This document shows positions 52,796-62,750 of a stretch of 64,000 nucleotides of DNA, piece after piece. The DNA is from an uncultured SAR86 cluster bacterium. Its GTDB lineage: Bacteria > Pseudomonadota > Gammaproteobacteria > Magnimaribacterales > AG-339-G14. Every line of letters starts with the position of its first letter. The stretch's first letter is position 1. Position numbers and translations under genes: made by a program. Location: the NCBI GenBank assembly GCA_902595715.1, contig CACJRI010000005.1, positions 1 to 64,000 of the forward strand. The letters run 5' to 3'. The notes under the pieces are model-generated. The model was not told the DNA's origin, ran no database searches, and saw only the letters and a program-made list of their open reading frames with translations.

Positions 52796-54052
52796 GTCTT
52801 TTTCCGTTATTTCAGATTTTGTCTGATCTTCTCTTTTTATTATTTCGATTAAACCTTTTTCAATGTTTTTTTCGCTAATGACTATTTGATAGGGGTTACC
52901 CATTAAATTGGAATCAGAAAATTTATTACCTGGAGATGCATCTCTATCGTCATAAAAAACATCTACATTATTATTCATAAGGTAAGAGTAAATTTCACCA
53001 GCTTTGGTTTTGACTATCTTTGATTTCTTTTCGTTGATTGATATTAAGGAACAATCAAAAGCAGAAATATTTTTAGGAAAAACAATACCTTCATCATCAT
53101 GATTTTGCTCTATAGCAGCTGCCACAATTCGAGAAACTCCAATTCCATAGCAGCCCATTTCTAAAATCTTCTGACTATTATCATGTTGGACACTAAGACC
53201 CATAGCTTTACTGTATTTATTACCTAGTTCGAATATATGACCTACTTCAATTCCCTTTTTAATTGAAAGTTTGCCGTATTCGCTATCAATATCAGAGAGA
53301 TCTTTTTTTTCAATTTTTTTCTCAATTTCTTTCCTTAGAGAATCATCTAATAATTCAATGTTCGATGAAAAATCTTCATCGTTGAATACTAATGTATCCT
53401 CTCCAGAATCTGCTAGTACATGAAATTCTTCAGACATATTTCCACCAATCGCTCCTGAGTCAGCTTTTACAATCTTGTAATCAAAGCCAATTTCGTCAAA
53501 TATCTTTTGATAACACTCTTTCATATCTTGATAGCTTTTACTCATCCCTTTTTCGTCAAGATCAAACGAATAAGCATCTTTCATTAAGAACTCTCTACCT
53601 CTCATTACCCCAAATCTAGGTCTAATTTCATCTCTAAATTTCGTTTGTATTTGATAAAAAGTTTTCGGCAGATCTTTATGACTTTGTAATTCTTGACGAC
53701 ATATGTCGGTAATGACTTCTTCATGCGTAGGTCCTAGATAAAATTCCCTTTCATTCCGATCCGAAAAACCTAATAGTTCTGGGCCCATTTGCTCTGACCT
53801 TTTTGTTTCGTCCCACAGAGATTTTGGTTGAACCATTGGCATTAAAACTTCTAAGCAACCATATTCATTCATATTTTTTCTAATGATTGATTCGACTTTA
53901 TTTAAAATTCTTAAGCCAAGCGGCATCCACGAATAAATGCCAGAAGCCAATGGCTTTATCATATTGCTTCTGATCATAAGTTTGTGACTAATGAGTTCAG
54001 CGTCTTTTGGGGCTTCTTTTTGAGTTTTATAGTGAAATGAGGAAGCTTTCAT
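52775..54052 (-). CDS. proS: Prolyl-tRNA synthetase, short form without full INS editing domain
   Basis: [57 protein letters not shown]; 425 aa. Confidence 0.95.
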   Translation of the reverse strand: MKASSFHYKTQKEAPKDAELISHKLMIRSNMIKPLASGIYSWMPLGLRILNKVESIIRKNMNEYGCLEVLMPMVQPKSLWDETKRSEQMGPELLGFSDRNEREFYLGPTHEEVITDICRQELQSHKDLPKTFYQIQTKFRDEIRPRFGVMRGREFLMKDAYSFDLDEKGMSKSYQDMKECYQKIFDEIGFDYKIVKADSGAIGGNMSEEFHVLADSGEDTLVFNDEDFSSNIELLDDSLRKEIEKKIEKKDLSDIDSEYGKLSIKKGIEVGHIFELGNKYSKAMGLSVQHDNSQKILEMGCYGIGVSRIVAAAIEQNHDDEGIVFPKNISAFDCSLISINEKKSKIVKTKAGEIYSYLMNNNVDVFYDDRDASPGNKFSDSNLMGNPYQIVISEKNIEKGLIEIIKREDQTKSEITEKDLLGLFD

Positions 54053-54122
54053 TTAAAATATAAATTAATATTCGGCTTTAAAAATTAATAATACTAAAAA
54101 AAGATGCTTACAGTGAGGATTA

Positions 54123-54404
54123 ATGCCTATTTATGAGTACCAATGCAGTAAATGCGACAAAATATTTGAAAGAATCGTTTCTGTAGCAGACTCTACAAAA
54201 ACTGTTTTTTGTGATTGCTCTCCAAAAGCAAAGGCTAAAAAAATTATCTCAGCACCTTCCTTTCGTTTAGAAGGATCTGGTTGGTATGAGACTGACTTTA
54301 AGACAGGTAATAAAAAAAATCTTGTACAATCAGACGTAAATAGTAAAAAAACATCTAAGGAACCAAAAAAAACAGAAAATTCAAAACCTACTAAAAAAGA
54401 TTAA
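54123..54404 (+). CDS. FmdB-type zinc-ribbon protein
   Basis: MPIYEYQCSKCDKIFE...CDCSPKAKAKKIISAPSFRLEGSGWYETDFKTG. Confidence 0.93.
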   Translation: MPIYEYQCSKCDKIFERIVSVADSTKTVFCDCSPKAKAKKIISAPSFRLEGSGWYETDFKTGNKKNLVQSDVNSKKTSKEPKKTENSKPTKKD

Positions 54405-54419
54405 AAAATCTTTCTCATT

Positions 54420-56183
54420 ATGGAACGCACTCAAATAAAAAATATTTCTAATAAAGAAATTGATTCTTCATTTCTTATTTCTGGCTGGGTTGAAAAGGTT
54501 AGGGATCATGGCGGTGTCATATTTTTAGATGTCAGAGACGCATCTGGGTTGATACAAGTTGTTGTTGAGCCAGACGATAAAGAATTATTCAAAAAGTCGG
54601 AATCTATAAGAATGTCTTATGTTCTTGAAGTTACAGGAATTCTCAGAAAAAGACCTAAAGGCACAACTAATGATTCATTGGCATCTGGAGAACTTGAACT
54701 AGTTTCAAAAGAAATTGATATCCTTTCCAAAAGCAGACCTTTGCCCTTTCAGCTAGATGAACATGCGAAGGTCGGCGAAGAAGTTAGGCTCAAATACCGT
54801 TACTTGGATTTGCGAAGACCAGAAATGCAATCAAATCTAAAAATTAGATCTCAAGTAAATCACATCATCAGAAGCCATCTCATTGAAGATCAGTTTATTG
54901 AAATTGAAACTCCAATGATGGCTAGAGCTACTCCAGAAGGAGCTAGAGACTTTCTTGTCCCAAGCAGACTTTACAATCAAAAGTTTTATGCTCTCACTCA
55001 GTCTCCACAGCTTTTCAAACAAATGTTGATGATTGGTGGTTTTGAAAAATACTTTCAAATTGTTAGATGCTTTCGGGATGAGGATACCCGCAAAGATAGG
55101 CAGCCAGAGTTTACTCAATTGGATATCGAATTATCTTTTGTTAAAGAAGCAGATATTCTAAGTATCTCTGAAAGCCTTATCAAAAGAATATTTTTTGAAA
55201 CTTTAGATACAGAATTTGACGATTTCCAAAGAATTAAATATCAAGAAGCAATAAAGGAATATGGCTCAGATAAACCTGATTTAAGAAACCCTTTAAAGCT
55301 TGTCGATGTAAAAGATATTTTTGAAAAGTCTTCATTTAAGGTTTTTGCAGATCCGGCCAAGAATGAAAAGGCAAGAATTGTTGCTCTTAAAATTGAACAA
55401 GAAATAAGCAGAAATAAAATAGATGAGTACACTAAATTTGTCGGTAATTTTGGAGCAAAAGGACTAGCCTATATAAAAGTAAATGATTCTGCAGATCTAG
55501 AAAATGGGCTTCAGTCTCCAATTCTTAAATTCCTTTCTAACGAAGAGATTTCTAGTTTAGCTGAAAGGCTTGAACTCAGTTCTGGAGACACAGTCTTTTT
55601 TGGCGCCGATCACAGAAATGTTGTAAACGATTCTATGGGCGCATTAAGAGAAAAATTAGGTGAAGATCTTAACTTAATAGATTTAGAGGCTTATAAATTT
55701 GTTTGGATAACAGACTTTCCTTTGTTTGAAGAGGATATTCAAGGAAACTTGTCTCCATCACATCATCCTTTTACAGCAACTCAAGGAGGTCTCCAAGCTC
55801 TTAAGAAAGATCCAGCAAATGCTTTTGCAAAGGCATATGATCTTATTTTAAACGGTAGTGAAATTGGAGGCGGTTCTTTGAGAATTAATAATTTTGATGA
55901 ACAATTGGAAGTATTATCCATTTTAGGAATAGAAAAAAAAGAAGCGGATGAAAAATTTGGTTTCTTTTTAGAGGCTTTGTCCTATGGATGTCCTCCCCAT
56001 GGCGGAATTGCTTTTGGATTAGATCGTTTGATCATGTTGCTTTGTAAACAAGAATCCATCAGAGATGTAATTGCTTTTCCAAAAACTCAATCCGCAACTT
56101 GCTTGCTTTCCGATGCTCCGAGTTTAATTGATCAAGATCAATTAGATATGTTATCTATAAAAATTCTTGAAGAGGATAAATAG
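54420..56183 (+). CDS. aspS: Aspartyl-tRNA synthetase
   Basis: RYLDLRRPEMQSNLKIRS; RCFRDEDTRKDRQPEFTQLDIE; GGIAFGLDRLIMLL. Confidence 0.98.
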   Translation: MERTQIKNISNKEIDSSFLISGWVEKVRDHGGVIFLDVRDASGLIQVVVEPDDKELFKKSESIRMSYVLEVTGILRKRPKGTTNDSLASGELELVSKEIDILSKSRPLPFQLDEHAKVGEEVRLKYRYLDLRRPEMQSNLKIRSQVNHIIRSHLIEDQFIEIETPMMARATPEGARDFLVPSRLYNQKFYALTQSPQLFKQMLMIGGFEKYFQIVRCFRDEDTRKDRQPEFTQLDIELSFVKEADILSISESLIKRIFFETLDTEFDDFQRIKYQEAIKEYGSDKPDLRNPLKLVDVKDIFEKSSFKVFADPAKNEKARIVALKIEQEISRNKIDEYTKFVGNFGAKGLAYIKVNDSADLENGLQSPILKFLSNEEISSLAERLELSSGDTVFFGADHRNVVNDSMGALREKLGEDLNLIDLEAYKFVWITDFPLFEEDIQGNLSPSHHPFTATQGGLQALKKDPANAFAKAYDLILNGSEIGGGSLRINNFDEQLEVLSILGIEKKEADEKFGFFLEALSYGCPPHGGIAFGLDRLIMLLCKQESIRDVIAFPKTQSATCLLSDAPSLIDQDQLDMLSIKILEEDK

Positions 56184-56917
56184 TGGCAGGACATTCTAAG
56201 TGGGCCAACATAAAGCATCGCAAAGGTCGTCAAGATGAAAAAAGACAAAAAGTCTTTTCAAAACTAATTAGAGAGCTTACCGTTGCAGCAAAATTAGGAG
56301 GACCTGAACCTGCAGATAATCCAAGATTAAGACTGGCTCTGGATAAGGCTCTTGGAGCCAATATGCCAAAGGATACAATAGAAAGGGCTATAGCAAGAGG
56401 CTCTGGAGATCAGGAAGCGGAAAATTTAGAAGAAACTATTTATGAAGGCTATGGTCCCAACGGGGTTGCCATAATCGTTGAAACTTTAACGGACAATAAA
56501 AATAGAACAGTTGCTGAAGTAAGACATGCCTTTTCTAAATATGGGGGAAGTTTAGGTACCGATGGGTCTGTTGCATATCTATTTACAAAGGTTGGCCAAA
56601 TAGTTGTTGCAAATACTGATGAGGAAAAGATATTTGATATCTCTGTATCCAATGGTGCAGATGAAGTTGAAAAGGGCGACGAAAATAATCTTATTATTTC
56701 AGTTGAAGCCGAAGAATTTCATAATCTTAAAAATGTTCTCGAAGAGAATGAAATAAAAATTAACCAATATGAGTTGATTATGAAAGCATCAAATAGCATT
56801 GAGCTTGATGATGAAGCCTCTGAAAAAGTCATCAATCTTCTTGAAAGTCTTGAAGATTTGGATGATGTGCAAAATGTTCATTCCAATGCCGAGTTTTCTG
56901 AAGGGAGCTTTGCTTGA
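56183..56917 (+). CDS. yebC: YebC/PmpR family regulator
   Basis: MAGHSKWANIKHRKGRQDEKR. Confidence 0.97.
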   Translation: MAGHSKWANIKHRKGRQDEKRQKVFSKLIRELTVAAKLGGPEPADNPRLRLALDKALGANMPKDTIERAIARGSGDQEAENLEETIYEGYGPNGVAIIVETLTDNKNRTVAEVRHAFSKYGGSLGTDGSVAYLFTKVGQIVVANTDEEKIFDISVSNGADEVEKGDENNLIISVEAEEFHNLKNVLEENEIKINQYELIMKASNSIELDDEASEKVINLLESLEDLDDVQNVHSNAEFSEGSFA

Positions 56918-57324
56918 TGACGAATTCAAGGAATAAGGGAGCATCATTTGAAAGAGAAATTGCAAATGCTTTGAACGATTCTTTGGAATTAAAAAAACCA
57001 TTAAAAAGAATATTGGAGCAAACTCGAGAAAAACATCTTCCCGATCTTATTCTTGGCAATTGGTATATTGAATGCAAGAGATATGGGCAAGGCGCAGAAC
57101 CTCTTGAAGGCTGGTGGGATCAAGTGATTGCTGCAACTCCAGAAGATAGTTATCCAGCTTTGATCTATAAATTCAATCACAGGCCTATCAAGGTAAGAGT
57201 ACCACTCCATGTTGTGAACAATAATCTTCCTAAAGATTTTAATAATACATGCGATTTTTCTTTAGACAGCTTCACAGTTTTACTTAAATCTCTCTTTGAG
57301 GAAGATATAAAAAGGCATCTTTAA
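56917..57324 (+). CDS. PD-(D/E)XK nuclease, phage-type Hjc-like Holliday-junction resolvase candidate
   Basis: NKGASFEREIANAL (Glu), LPDLIL (Asp), YIECKRY (E-X-K), GWWDQVIAA; between yebC and ybgC; ATG 56917 overlaps yebC stop. Confidence 0.75.
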   Translation: MTNSRNKGASFEREIANALNDSLELKKPLKRILEQTREKHLPDLILGNWYIECKRYGQGAEPLEGWWDQVIAATPEDSYPALIYKFNHRPIKVRVPLHVVNNNLPKDFNNTCDFSLDSFTVLLKSLFEEDIKRHL

Positions 57325-57731
57325 TGTCAGATACTATAGAACTGAGAATTTACTATGAAGATACGGATGCACAAGGCTTAGTTTTTTACGCTAATTATCT
57401 TAAATATTTTGAAAGGGCTAGAACTGAATTTCTAAGAAAGTGTGGTTATCTACAAAACGAGCTATTAGACAAAAACATTATTTTCATCGTCAATAAATTA
57501 GACATTCATTACAAAAAACCTGTCCTATTAGATCAATTAATAAAAATAGAATCTTCTCTTTTGGAATTAAAGAAAGCTAGTTTTAGTTTCAACCAAAGAG
57601 TTATTATAAATTCACAAATAATGTGTGAAGCTAATGTATTATGCGGCTGTGTTGATCTTAAAACTAAAAAACCCATTGCTCTTCCAGACGAGCTAAGAAA
57701 AAAGATGTTAGATAAAAAAAATGCAAGCTGA
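57324..57731 (+). CDS. ybgC: YbgC-type acyl-CoA thioesterase
   Basis: RIYYEDTDAQGLVFYANYLKYFERARTEFLR. Confidence 0.96.
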   Translation: MSDTIELRIYYEDTDAQGLVFYANYLKYFERARTEFLRKCGYLQNELLDKNIIFIVNKLDIHYKKPVLLDQLIKIESSLLELKKASFSFNQRVIINSQIMCEANVLCGCVDLKTKKPIALPDELRKKMLDKKNAS

Positions 57732-58392
57732 ATTAAGTTTTGTAGATTTATTTTTAGGAGCGAGCCTAGTTGTTCAACTAGTGATGATAATTTTGTTCAT
57801 TTTGGCTGGAACCTCCTGGTGGTTTATTTTTGATAAGTGGCTTACCTTGACCAGAGCGAGACAGGATATTTATCAGTTTGAAAACCATTTTTGGAATTCT
57901 AAAAATATTGAAAAAATTTTTAATGAACTCAATCGTAAGGAAAATAATTTTGGACTATCTCAAATTTTTGTTATTTCTCATGAAGAATTTCTAAAGGCAG
58001 AAAATTTTGAAAAAGCTGAAGATCGTATCAATAAATCAACGGAAATAATAATTAATAGGCAAGAAGAAAGATTAGAAGAAGGATTATCTTTCCTTTCTAC
58101 TGTAGCGTCTGTAAGCCCCTTTATAGGTCTGTTTGGAACTGTATGGGGAGTTATGAACGCTTTTAGTGGTTTAGCACAGCTTTCCCAAGTATCAATTAAT
58201 GCAGTAGCTCCAGGAATATCTGAAGCACTGGTAGCAACTGCCTTAGGCCTTTTCGCGGCTATTCCTGCTCTTATTTCTTATAATTGGAGTGTTAAGACAA
58301 TTGATATAATTATTAAAAGTTACGAAAATTTTACATCTGAACTTTTAATAACTTACCAAGAATTCAATGTCCAAGAGACGACAAAAAAGTAG
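57721..58392 (+). CDS. tolQ: Tol-Pal system protein TolQ
   Basis: FLSTVASVSPFIGLFGTVWGVMNAF; GISEALVATALGLFAAIPA. Confidence 0.97.
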   Translation: MQAELSFVDLFLGASLVVQLVMIILFILAGTSWWFIFDKWLTLTRARQDIYQFENHFWNSKNIEKIFNELNRKENNFGLSQIFVISHEEFLKAENFEKAEDRINKSTEIIINRQEERLEEGLSFLSTVASVSPFIGLFGTVWGVMNAFSGLAQLSQVSINAVAPGISEALVATALGLFAAIPALISYNWSVKTIDIIIKSYENFTSELLITYQEFNVQETTKK

Positions 58393-58798
58393 AAAACTTT
58401 TAACCGAAATTAACGTAATTCCATATGTGGATATTTCACTAGTTTTGCTAGTTATTTTTATGGTCGCAACACCATTTATGATTCAAGGAATTGATCTTGA
58501 TTTACCAAAAACGGAAGCACAAGCTCTTAATAAATCTAAAGATGATAATTTAACAATTTCAATAAGTAAGGAGGGCTTCTTTTCTCTTGACCTAGGCGAA
58601 AAGAATGAAATTTATAAAAGTTTTCAGTCATTTGAAGAACAGTTAGAAAAAATTTTAAAAAACAATCCTAAAGTAGAGATATTTTTAAGAGCAGATAAGG
58701 AAACGCTTTATGAAAATGTTGCTCAAACAATGTCTTTGATCAAAAAATTTAAAACAGATTCTATTAATCTCATAACCGAACCCATTAAAAATGAATAA
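58367..58798 (+). CDS. tolR: Tol-Pal system protein TolR
   Basis: EINVIPYVDISLVLLVIFMVATP. Confidence 0.96.
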   Translation: MSKRRQKSRKLLTEINVIPYVDISLVLLVIFMVATPFMIQGIDLDLPKTEAQALNKSKDDNLTISISKEGFFSLDLGEKNEIYKSFQSFEEQLEKILKNNPKVEIFLRADKETLYENVAQTMSLIKKFKTDSINLITEPIKNE

Positions 58799-59411
58799 AG
58801 CTTTAACTAGTTTAAATACTTTTTTTTTAATTCTTTTATTTTTATCTTTAATTTTTTCTGTATTTTCTGTCCCAAAACTTAATGTTGATGAGCAACAATC
58901 AATTAAGGTGAATTTTTACGAGTTAAGTCAACAAGATGACATATTGTTCGATTCATCTATCCCAAATGTAACAATTAAACAAGAAACAAAAAAATCCTCT
59001 TTAACTGATAAAAAGATAGAACCTTCAGAAGCAGCAGTTGTTTCAAAATTTAAATTTAATAAATCAGATATCAAAAACGAAATTAGCAAAATTAAGCTTT
59101 CAAAAGAAAGAGAAGATATTTTGAGAATTTCAGCTATCATCCAGTCAAGAATTTCTTCAATTTGGATTAAACCTAATTCTTTAAGTGAGTCTTTAATAAC
59201 AAAAGTATCAATAAATCTTGCTCCCTCAGGAGAAATATTAAATTTTAAGTTGATTGAGCCAAGTTCTAATAATTCTTTTAATGAATCTATTTTAACGGCA
59301 ATGAATAAAATGACTTTTTTAGAAGACGTCAAGTTTCTCGATAGAAAGCTATTTGAAGAGAACTTTAGGAACTTTAATTTAGTTTTTAAATCATCTGGGG
59401 AGATAGAGTGA
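58791..59411 (+). CDS. tolA: TolA-like protein, shortened
   Basis: N-terminal TM, between tolR and tolB; C-terminal SIWIKPNSLSESLITKVSINLAPSGEILNFKLIEPS pattern. Confidence 0.8.
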   Translation: MNKALTSLNTFFLILLFLSLIFSVFSVPKLNVDEQQSIKVNFYELSQQDDILFDSSIPNVTIKQETKKSSLTDKKIEPSEAAVVSKFKFNKSDIKNEISKIKLSKEREDILRISAIIQSRISSIWIKPNSLSESLITKVSINLAPSGEILNFKLIEPSSNNSFNESILTAMNKMTFLEDVKFLDRKLFEENFRNFNLVFKSSGEIE

Positions 59412-60691
59412 TTAAGTTTTTCTTTTTGGTAGTTTTTTTGGTTTCTAACAATATATTTTCTATCTTAGAAATAGAAATTTTAAAAGGAAGCGATAATCTA
59501 TCAAAAGTTGCATTTGTGCCTTTTGGAGTAGAAGACGGCATTGAAGAAAGTTATGGAGGACAAATATCTAAATTTATTGAAGGAAATATGCTTTTGTTTG
59601 GCGAGTTTGAAAATTTAGATGAAAGTGAAATGCTTTCTTATCCTTCATCAGAGAGTGATTTTTATTATAGAGACTGGAAGATACAGGGAGTGGATTATTC
59701 TTTAATCGGCAAAGTAAACTCTGTTAATTCTTTAGGTAATCTCAATATTTCATATTCTTTATTCAACATAAATAGAAGAATAAAGATATTAGAGGGCGAA
59801 ATCATTGGAAGTGAAAATAATCTTGAGGGCATATCAAAAATAATTAGTAATAGAATTTATGAGCAAATTACAGGTTTGAAAGGTATATTTGATACTAAAC
59901 TAGCTTATGTAGTGAACTCTGATCCAGAGACATATCAAATCTGTATTTCAAATATAGATGGAAAAAATGAACAAATCCTTTTTACTTCTAAAGCTCCTAT
60001 AATGTCACCTGACTGGTCGCCAGATAGAAAAAAAATTGCCTATGTGTCATTCGAAAATGGCTTAGCTGAAATTTTTATTCAAGACCTAATATCTGGCCAG
60101 CGAGATTCAATTCAAGCTTTAGGAATGACAAATAGTGCTCCAGTATGGTCACCTGATGGGAAAAGCTTAGCTTTGGTTGTTTCTTTTTCTGGCAATCCTG
60201 ATATTTTTTTATATTCTTTAAATAATAAAAAATTGACAAGACTAACTAATCATTACGGAATAGATACTGAGCCATCTTGGTCTCCAGATTCAAAAAAAAT
60301 AATATTTACGTCTGATAGAACAGGTTCCCCTCAGCTATATGAAATAAACACAAAATCTAAAAGAAAAAAAAGATTAACAAGAGATGGGAATTATAATGCT
60401 AGAGGTAGATATTTTCCCGATGGAAAATCCATATTTTTTGTCCACGGAAATGATGGAAATTTCCAAATTGCAACAAAAAAACTTTCAAGCAGATATATAG
60501 AAACTTTAACTTCTACTTCACTTGATGAGTCTCCAGCCATTTCTCCAAATGGAAATATAATCATATATGCTACAAAGGATGGAACTAATGGTTACTTAGG
60601 AGGTATTACTTTAGATGGAAAATCCAGGTTTTCACTACCAGTCAAAAATGGATCAGTGAGAGAGCCAGCTTGGTCACCATTATTAAATTAA
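59408..60691 (+). CDS. tolB: Tol-Pal system protein TolB
   Basis: Beta-propeller repeats PDWSPDRKKIAYVS, PVWSPDGKSLAL, PSWSPDSKKIIFTSDRTGSPQLY. Confidence 0.96.
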   Translation: MIKFFFLVVFLVSNNIFSILEIEILKGSDNLSKVAFVPFGVEDGIEESYGGQISKFIEGNMLLFGEFENLDESEMLSYPSSESDFYYRDWKIQGVDYSLIGKVNSVNSLGNLNISYSLFNINRRIKILEGEIIGSENNLEGISKIISNRIYEQITGLKGIFDTKLAYVVNSDPETYQICISNIDGKNEQILFTSKAPIMSPDWSPDRKKIAYVSFENGLAEIFIQDLISGQRDSIQALGMTNSAPVWSPDGKSLALVVSFSGNPDIFLYSLNNKKLTRLTNHYGIDTEPSWSPDSKKIIFTSDRTGSPQLYEINTKSKRKKRLTRDGNYNARGRYFPDGKSIFFVHGNDGNFQIATKKLSSRYIETLTSTSLDESPAISPNGNIIIYATKDGTNGYLGGITLDGKSRFSLPVKNGSVREPAWSPLLN

Positions 60692-60762
60692 ACAAAACTT
60701 AATTTAAAATTTCTTGTCTAAAAGAAAAGTATTATAATTACCCTTATAGAAGGAGCTATTAA

Positions 60763-61242
60763 ATGAGGAGACTATTTATGGAACCAATTGGAATATTTAT
60801 TTTAGCTATGATTTGTCAGGTATATTCTTGCGCTGCAAATGTGTCAGATTCAGTTGAACGAATGCAATATGCCTCTGTAGCTGGGGAAGAGTATCTTCAA
60901 GAAGAAAAGCTCGATACTAACTTAGGTGACAAGGTTTTCTTTGAATTTGATAAATCAAGTTTAGACGCTGAAGATAAAAATCTTCTTGAGCAATATCTGC
61001 CTTTTATCAAAAAAGCAAAAATAGTTCGTTTAGAAGGTCATTGCGATGAAAGAGGTACTAGAGAATATAATTTGGCCCTTGGAGAAAGAAGAGCTCTTGA
61101 GGTGAGAGACTTTCTAATTGTGAAGGGAGTTTCAGGCAAGAAGATAAGAGTGGTAAGTTTTGGGGAAGAAAAGCCGCTTAAAAGCGCATCAAATGAAAAT
61201 GCTTGGGCTGAGAATAGAAGAGTAGAAATCTCTCTTTATTAA
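60763..61242 (+). CDS. pal: Peptidoglycan-associated lipoprotein
   Basis: VFFEFDKSSLD...LEGHCDERGTREYNLALGERRALEVRDFL; lipobox-like VYSC; SD GAAGGAG. Confidence 0.95.
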   Translation: MRRLFMEPIGIFILAMICQVYSCAANVSDSVERMQYASVAGEEYLQEEKLDTNLGDKVFFEFDKSSLDAEDKNLLEQYLPFIKKAKIVRLEGHCDERGTREYNLALGERRALEVRDFLIVKGVSGKKIRVVSFGEEKPLKSASNENAWAENRRVEISLY

Positions 61243-61243
61243 T

Positions 61244-61945
61244 TTGAAATTTCTAAAAAGCTTTTTATTTACATTTCTTTTAAGTTCTTCAAACTTTGCA
61301 TTTTTGCAAAATAATGAATCTATAGAACTTCTTCTTGAAAAAATTAATCTATTAAAGAAAGAAATAGAATCTTTAACAGCTTCAATCGAAACTAATAACT
61401 TAACGATCGCAAGGTCAGAAGAAGCAAACCAAATTAGATATGTTGATTTAGATAAAAGAATCCATCTTTTAGAAACAAAACTTCTATTTGAGGATAATCA
61501 AGATCAAGAACCTATCGAAGATTCAATAAACCCTCTTTCAGGTTTAGTTGAGGAAGATATTGATTCAGGAGAGTTTAGTCTTTGGTCAAATTCAATGAAA
61601 CTTCTAGATAATTCTAGATATTCAGAAGCAGCAGAAAACTTAAGGCTTTTAATACTCTCATATCCTGATGGGACATATACTGGCGATGCATATTTTTGGT
61701 TGGGAGAAATATATTTGGTACAAGAAATGTTTGAAGATTCAGCAGAAATTTTAAATGCTTTTTCAATAAGATTTGAACAACATCCAAGAAAAGCAGATGG
61801 CTTATATAAACTTGCTCTTGCTAGATTAAACTTAGATGACTTGTCTACGGCACAATCTCTCTTACAAGAAGTTATAAGTAATTATCCAAATTCAGGAGCT
61901 GCTTTACTTGCTGAACAAGATTTAATTAAATTAAATTCTCAATAG
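61244..61945 (+). CDS. cpoB: Cell division coordinator CpoB/YbgF
   Basis: N-terminal coiled coil plus TPRs (AYFWLGEIYLVQEMFEDSAE) after pal; TTG start. Confidence 0.9.
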   Translation: MKFLKSFLFTFLLSSSNFAFLQNNESIELLLEKINLLKKEIESLTASIETNNLTIARSEEANQIRYVDLDKRIHLLETKLLFEDNQDQEPIEDSINPLSGLVEEDIDSGEFSLWSNSMKLLDNSRYSEAAENLRLLILSYPDGTYTGDAYFWLGEIYLVQEMFEDSAEILNAFSIRFEQHPRKADGLYKLALARLNLDDLSTAQSLLQEVISNYPNSGAALLAEQDLIKLNSQ

Positions 61946-61965
61946 AGGTATAATCCCTTTTTTTT

Positions 61966-62041
61966 GGGTCGTTAGCTCAGTTGGTAGAGCAGTTGGCTTT
62001 TAATCAATTGGTCATAGGTTCGAATCCTATACGACCCACCA
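61966..62041 (+). tRNA. tRNA-Lys (anticodon TTT), encoded CCA
   Basis: GGGTCGTTAGCTCAGTTGGTAGAGCAGTTGGCTTTTAATCAATTGGTCATAGGTTCGAATCCTATACGACCCACCA cloverleaf. Confidence 0.97.
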
Positions 62042-62046
62042 AAAAT

Positions 62047-62403
62047 ATGATTTATTTTTTGATTGGTGTCGGTGCATTCTTTGGAGCTATTTCAAGATAC
62101 TTTCTAAGCGGTTACCTTGAAAAAATTTTACTTTTTGGATTTCCCTTAGGCACAGTAATCATAAACCTTATTGGTTGTTATCTAATTGGTGTTTTTCTTG
62201 CTTTTAATCTCTCTAATAAAGATTTAATTGGACCTATCGTAGCAATCGGATATTTAAGCTCTTTCACGACTTTTTCAGCATTTACAAAAGAGATTTTTTT
62301 ATTTTCAAATTCAAATGGATGGATCCCTTCTATTTTCATTGCTTTAATAATTTCTTCTCTTTGTGTATTCTCTACTTTTATGGGACACAAGATGTTTTCT
62401 TAA
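62047..62403 (+). CDS. crcB: Fluoride channel CrcB/Fluc
   Basis: GAFFGAISRYFLSG; GTVIINLIGCYLIGV; GYLSSFTTFSAFTKE; start corrected to 62047. Confidence 0.93.
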   Translation: MIYFLIGVGAFFGAISRYFLSGYLEKILLFGFPLGTVIINLIGCYLIGVFLAFNLSNKDLIGPIVAIGYLSSFTTFSAFTKEIFLFSNSNGWIPSIFIALIISSLCVFSTFMGHKMFS

Positions 62404-62405
62404 AA

Positions 62406-62750
62406 ATGACTAAGACTATTTTTGAAAAAATTATTGATAAGGAGCTTCCTGCAAATATTATTTTTGAAGATGATAAGTGCATAGTTATAGAAGATATTTC
62501 TCCTAAGGCGCCAATTCATCTCTTAGTTATACCTAAAAAGCCAATAAAGATGCTCTCAGACGCAAGTGAAAAGGATCAAGCATTACTAGGTCATCTTATG
62601 ATGACCGTAAAAAAAGTTTCAGAACAACTAAATATAAAAGATAACTTTAACGTAGTTATAAATAATGGGGAAAAGGCAGGGCAGACAGTTTTTCATTTGC
62701 ACTTGCACTTATTATCAGGGAAAAACTTTTCAGACTTTCTTCCTGCTTAA
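62406..62750 (+). CDS. HIT-family hydrolase (HinT-like)
   Basis: TIFEKIIDKELPANIIFEDD; HLHLHLLSG; start corrected to 62406. Confidence 0.94.
   Translation: MTKTIFEKIIDKELPANIIFEDDKCIVIEDISPKAPIHLLVIPKKPIKMLSDASEKDQALLGHLMMTVKKVSEQLNIKDNFNVVINNGEKAGQTVFHLHLHLLSGKNFSDFLPA

Noticed and set aside
61981-62046. crcB ORF extension into tRNA-Lys
   Set aside because: The start would lie within a tRNA gene; ATG 62047 matches the CrcB N-terminus
62319-62405. HIT-protein ORF extension into crcB
   Set aside because: HIT family N-terminus begins at MTKTIFEKI (62406)
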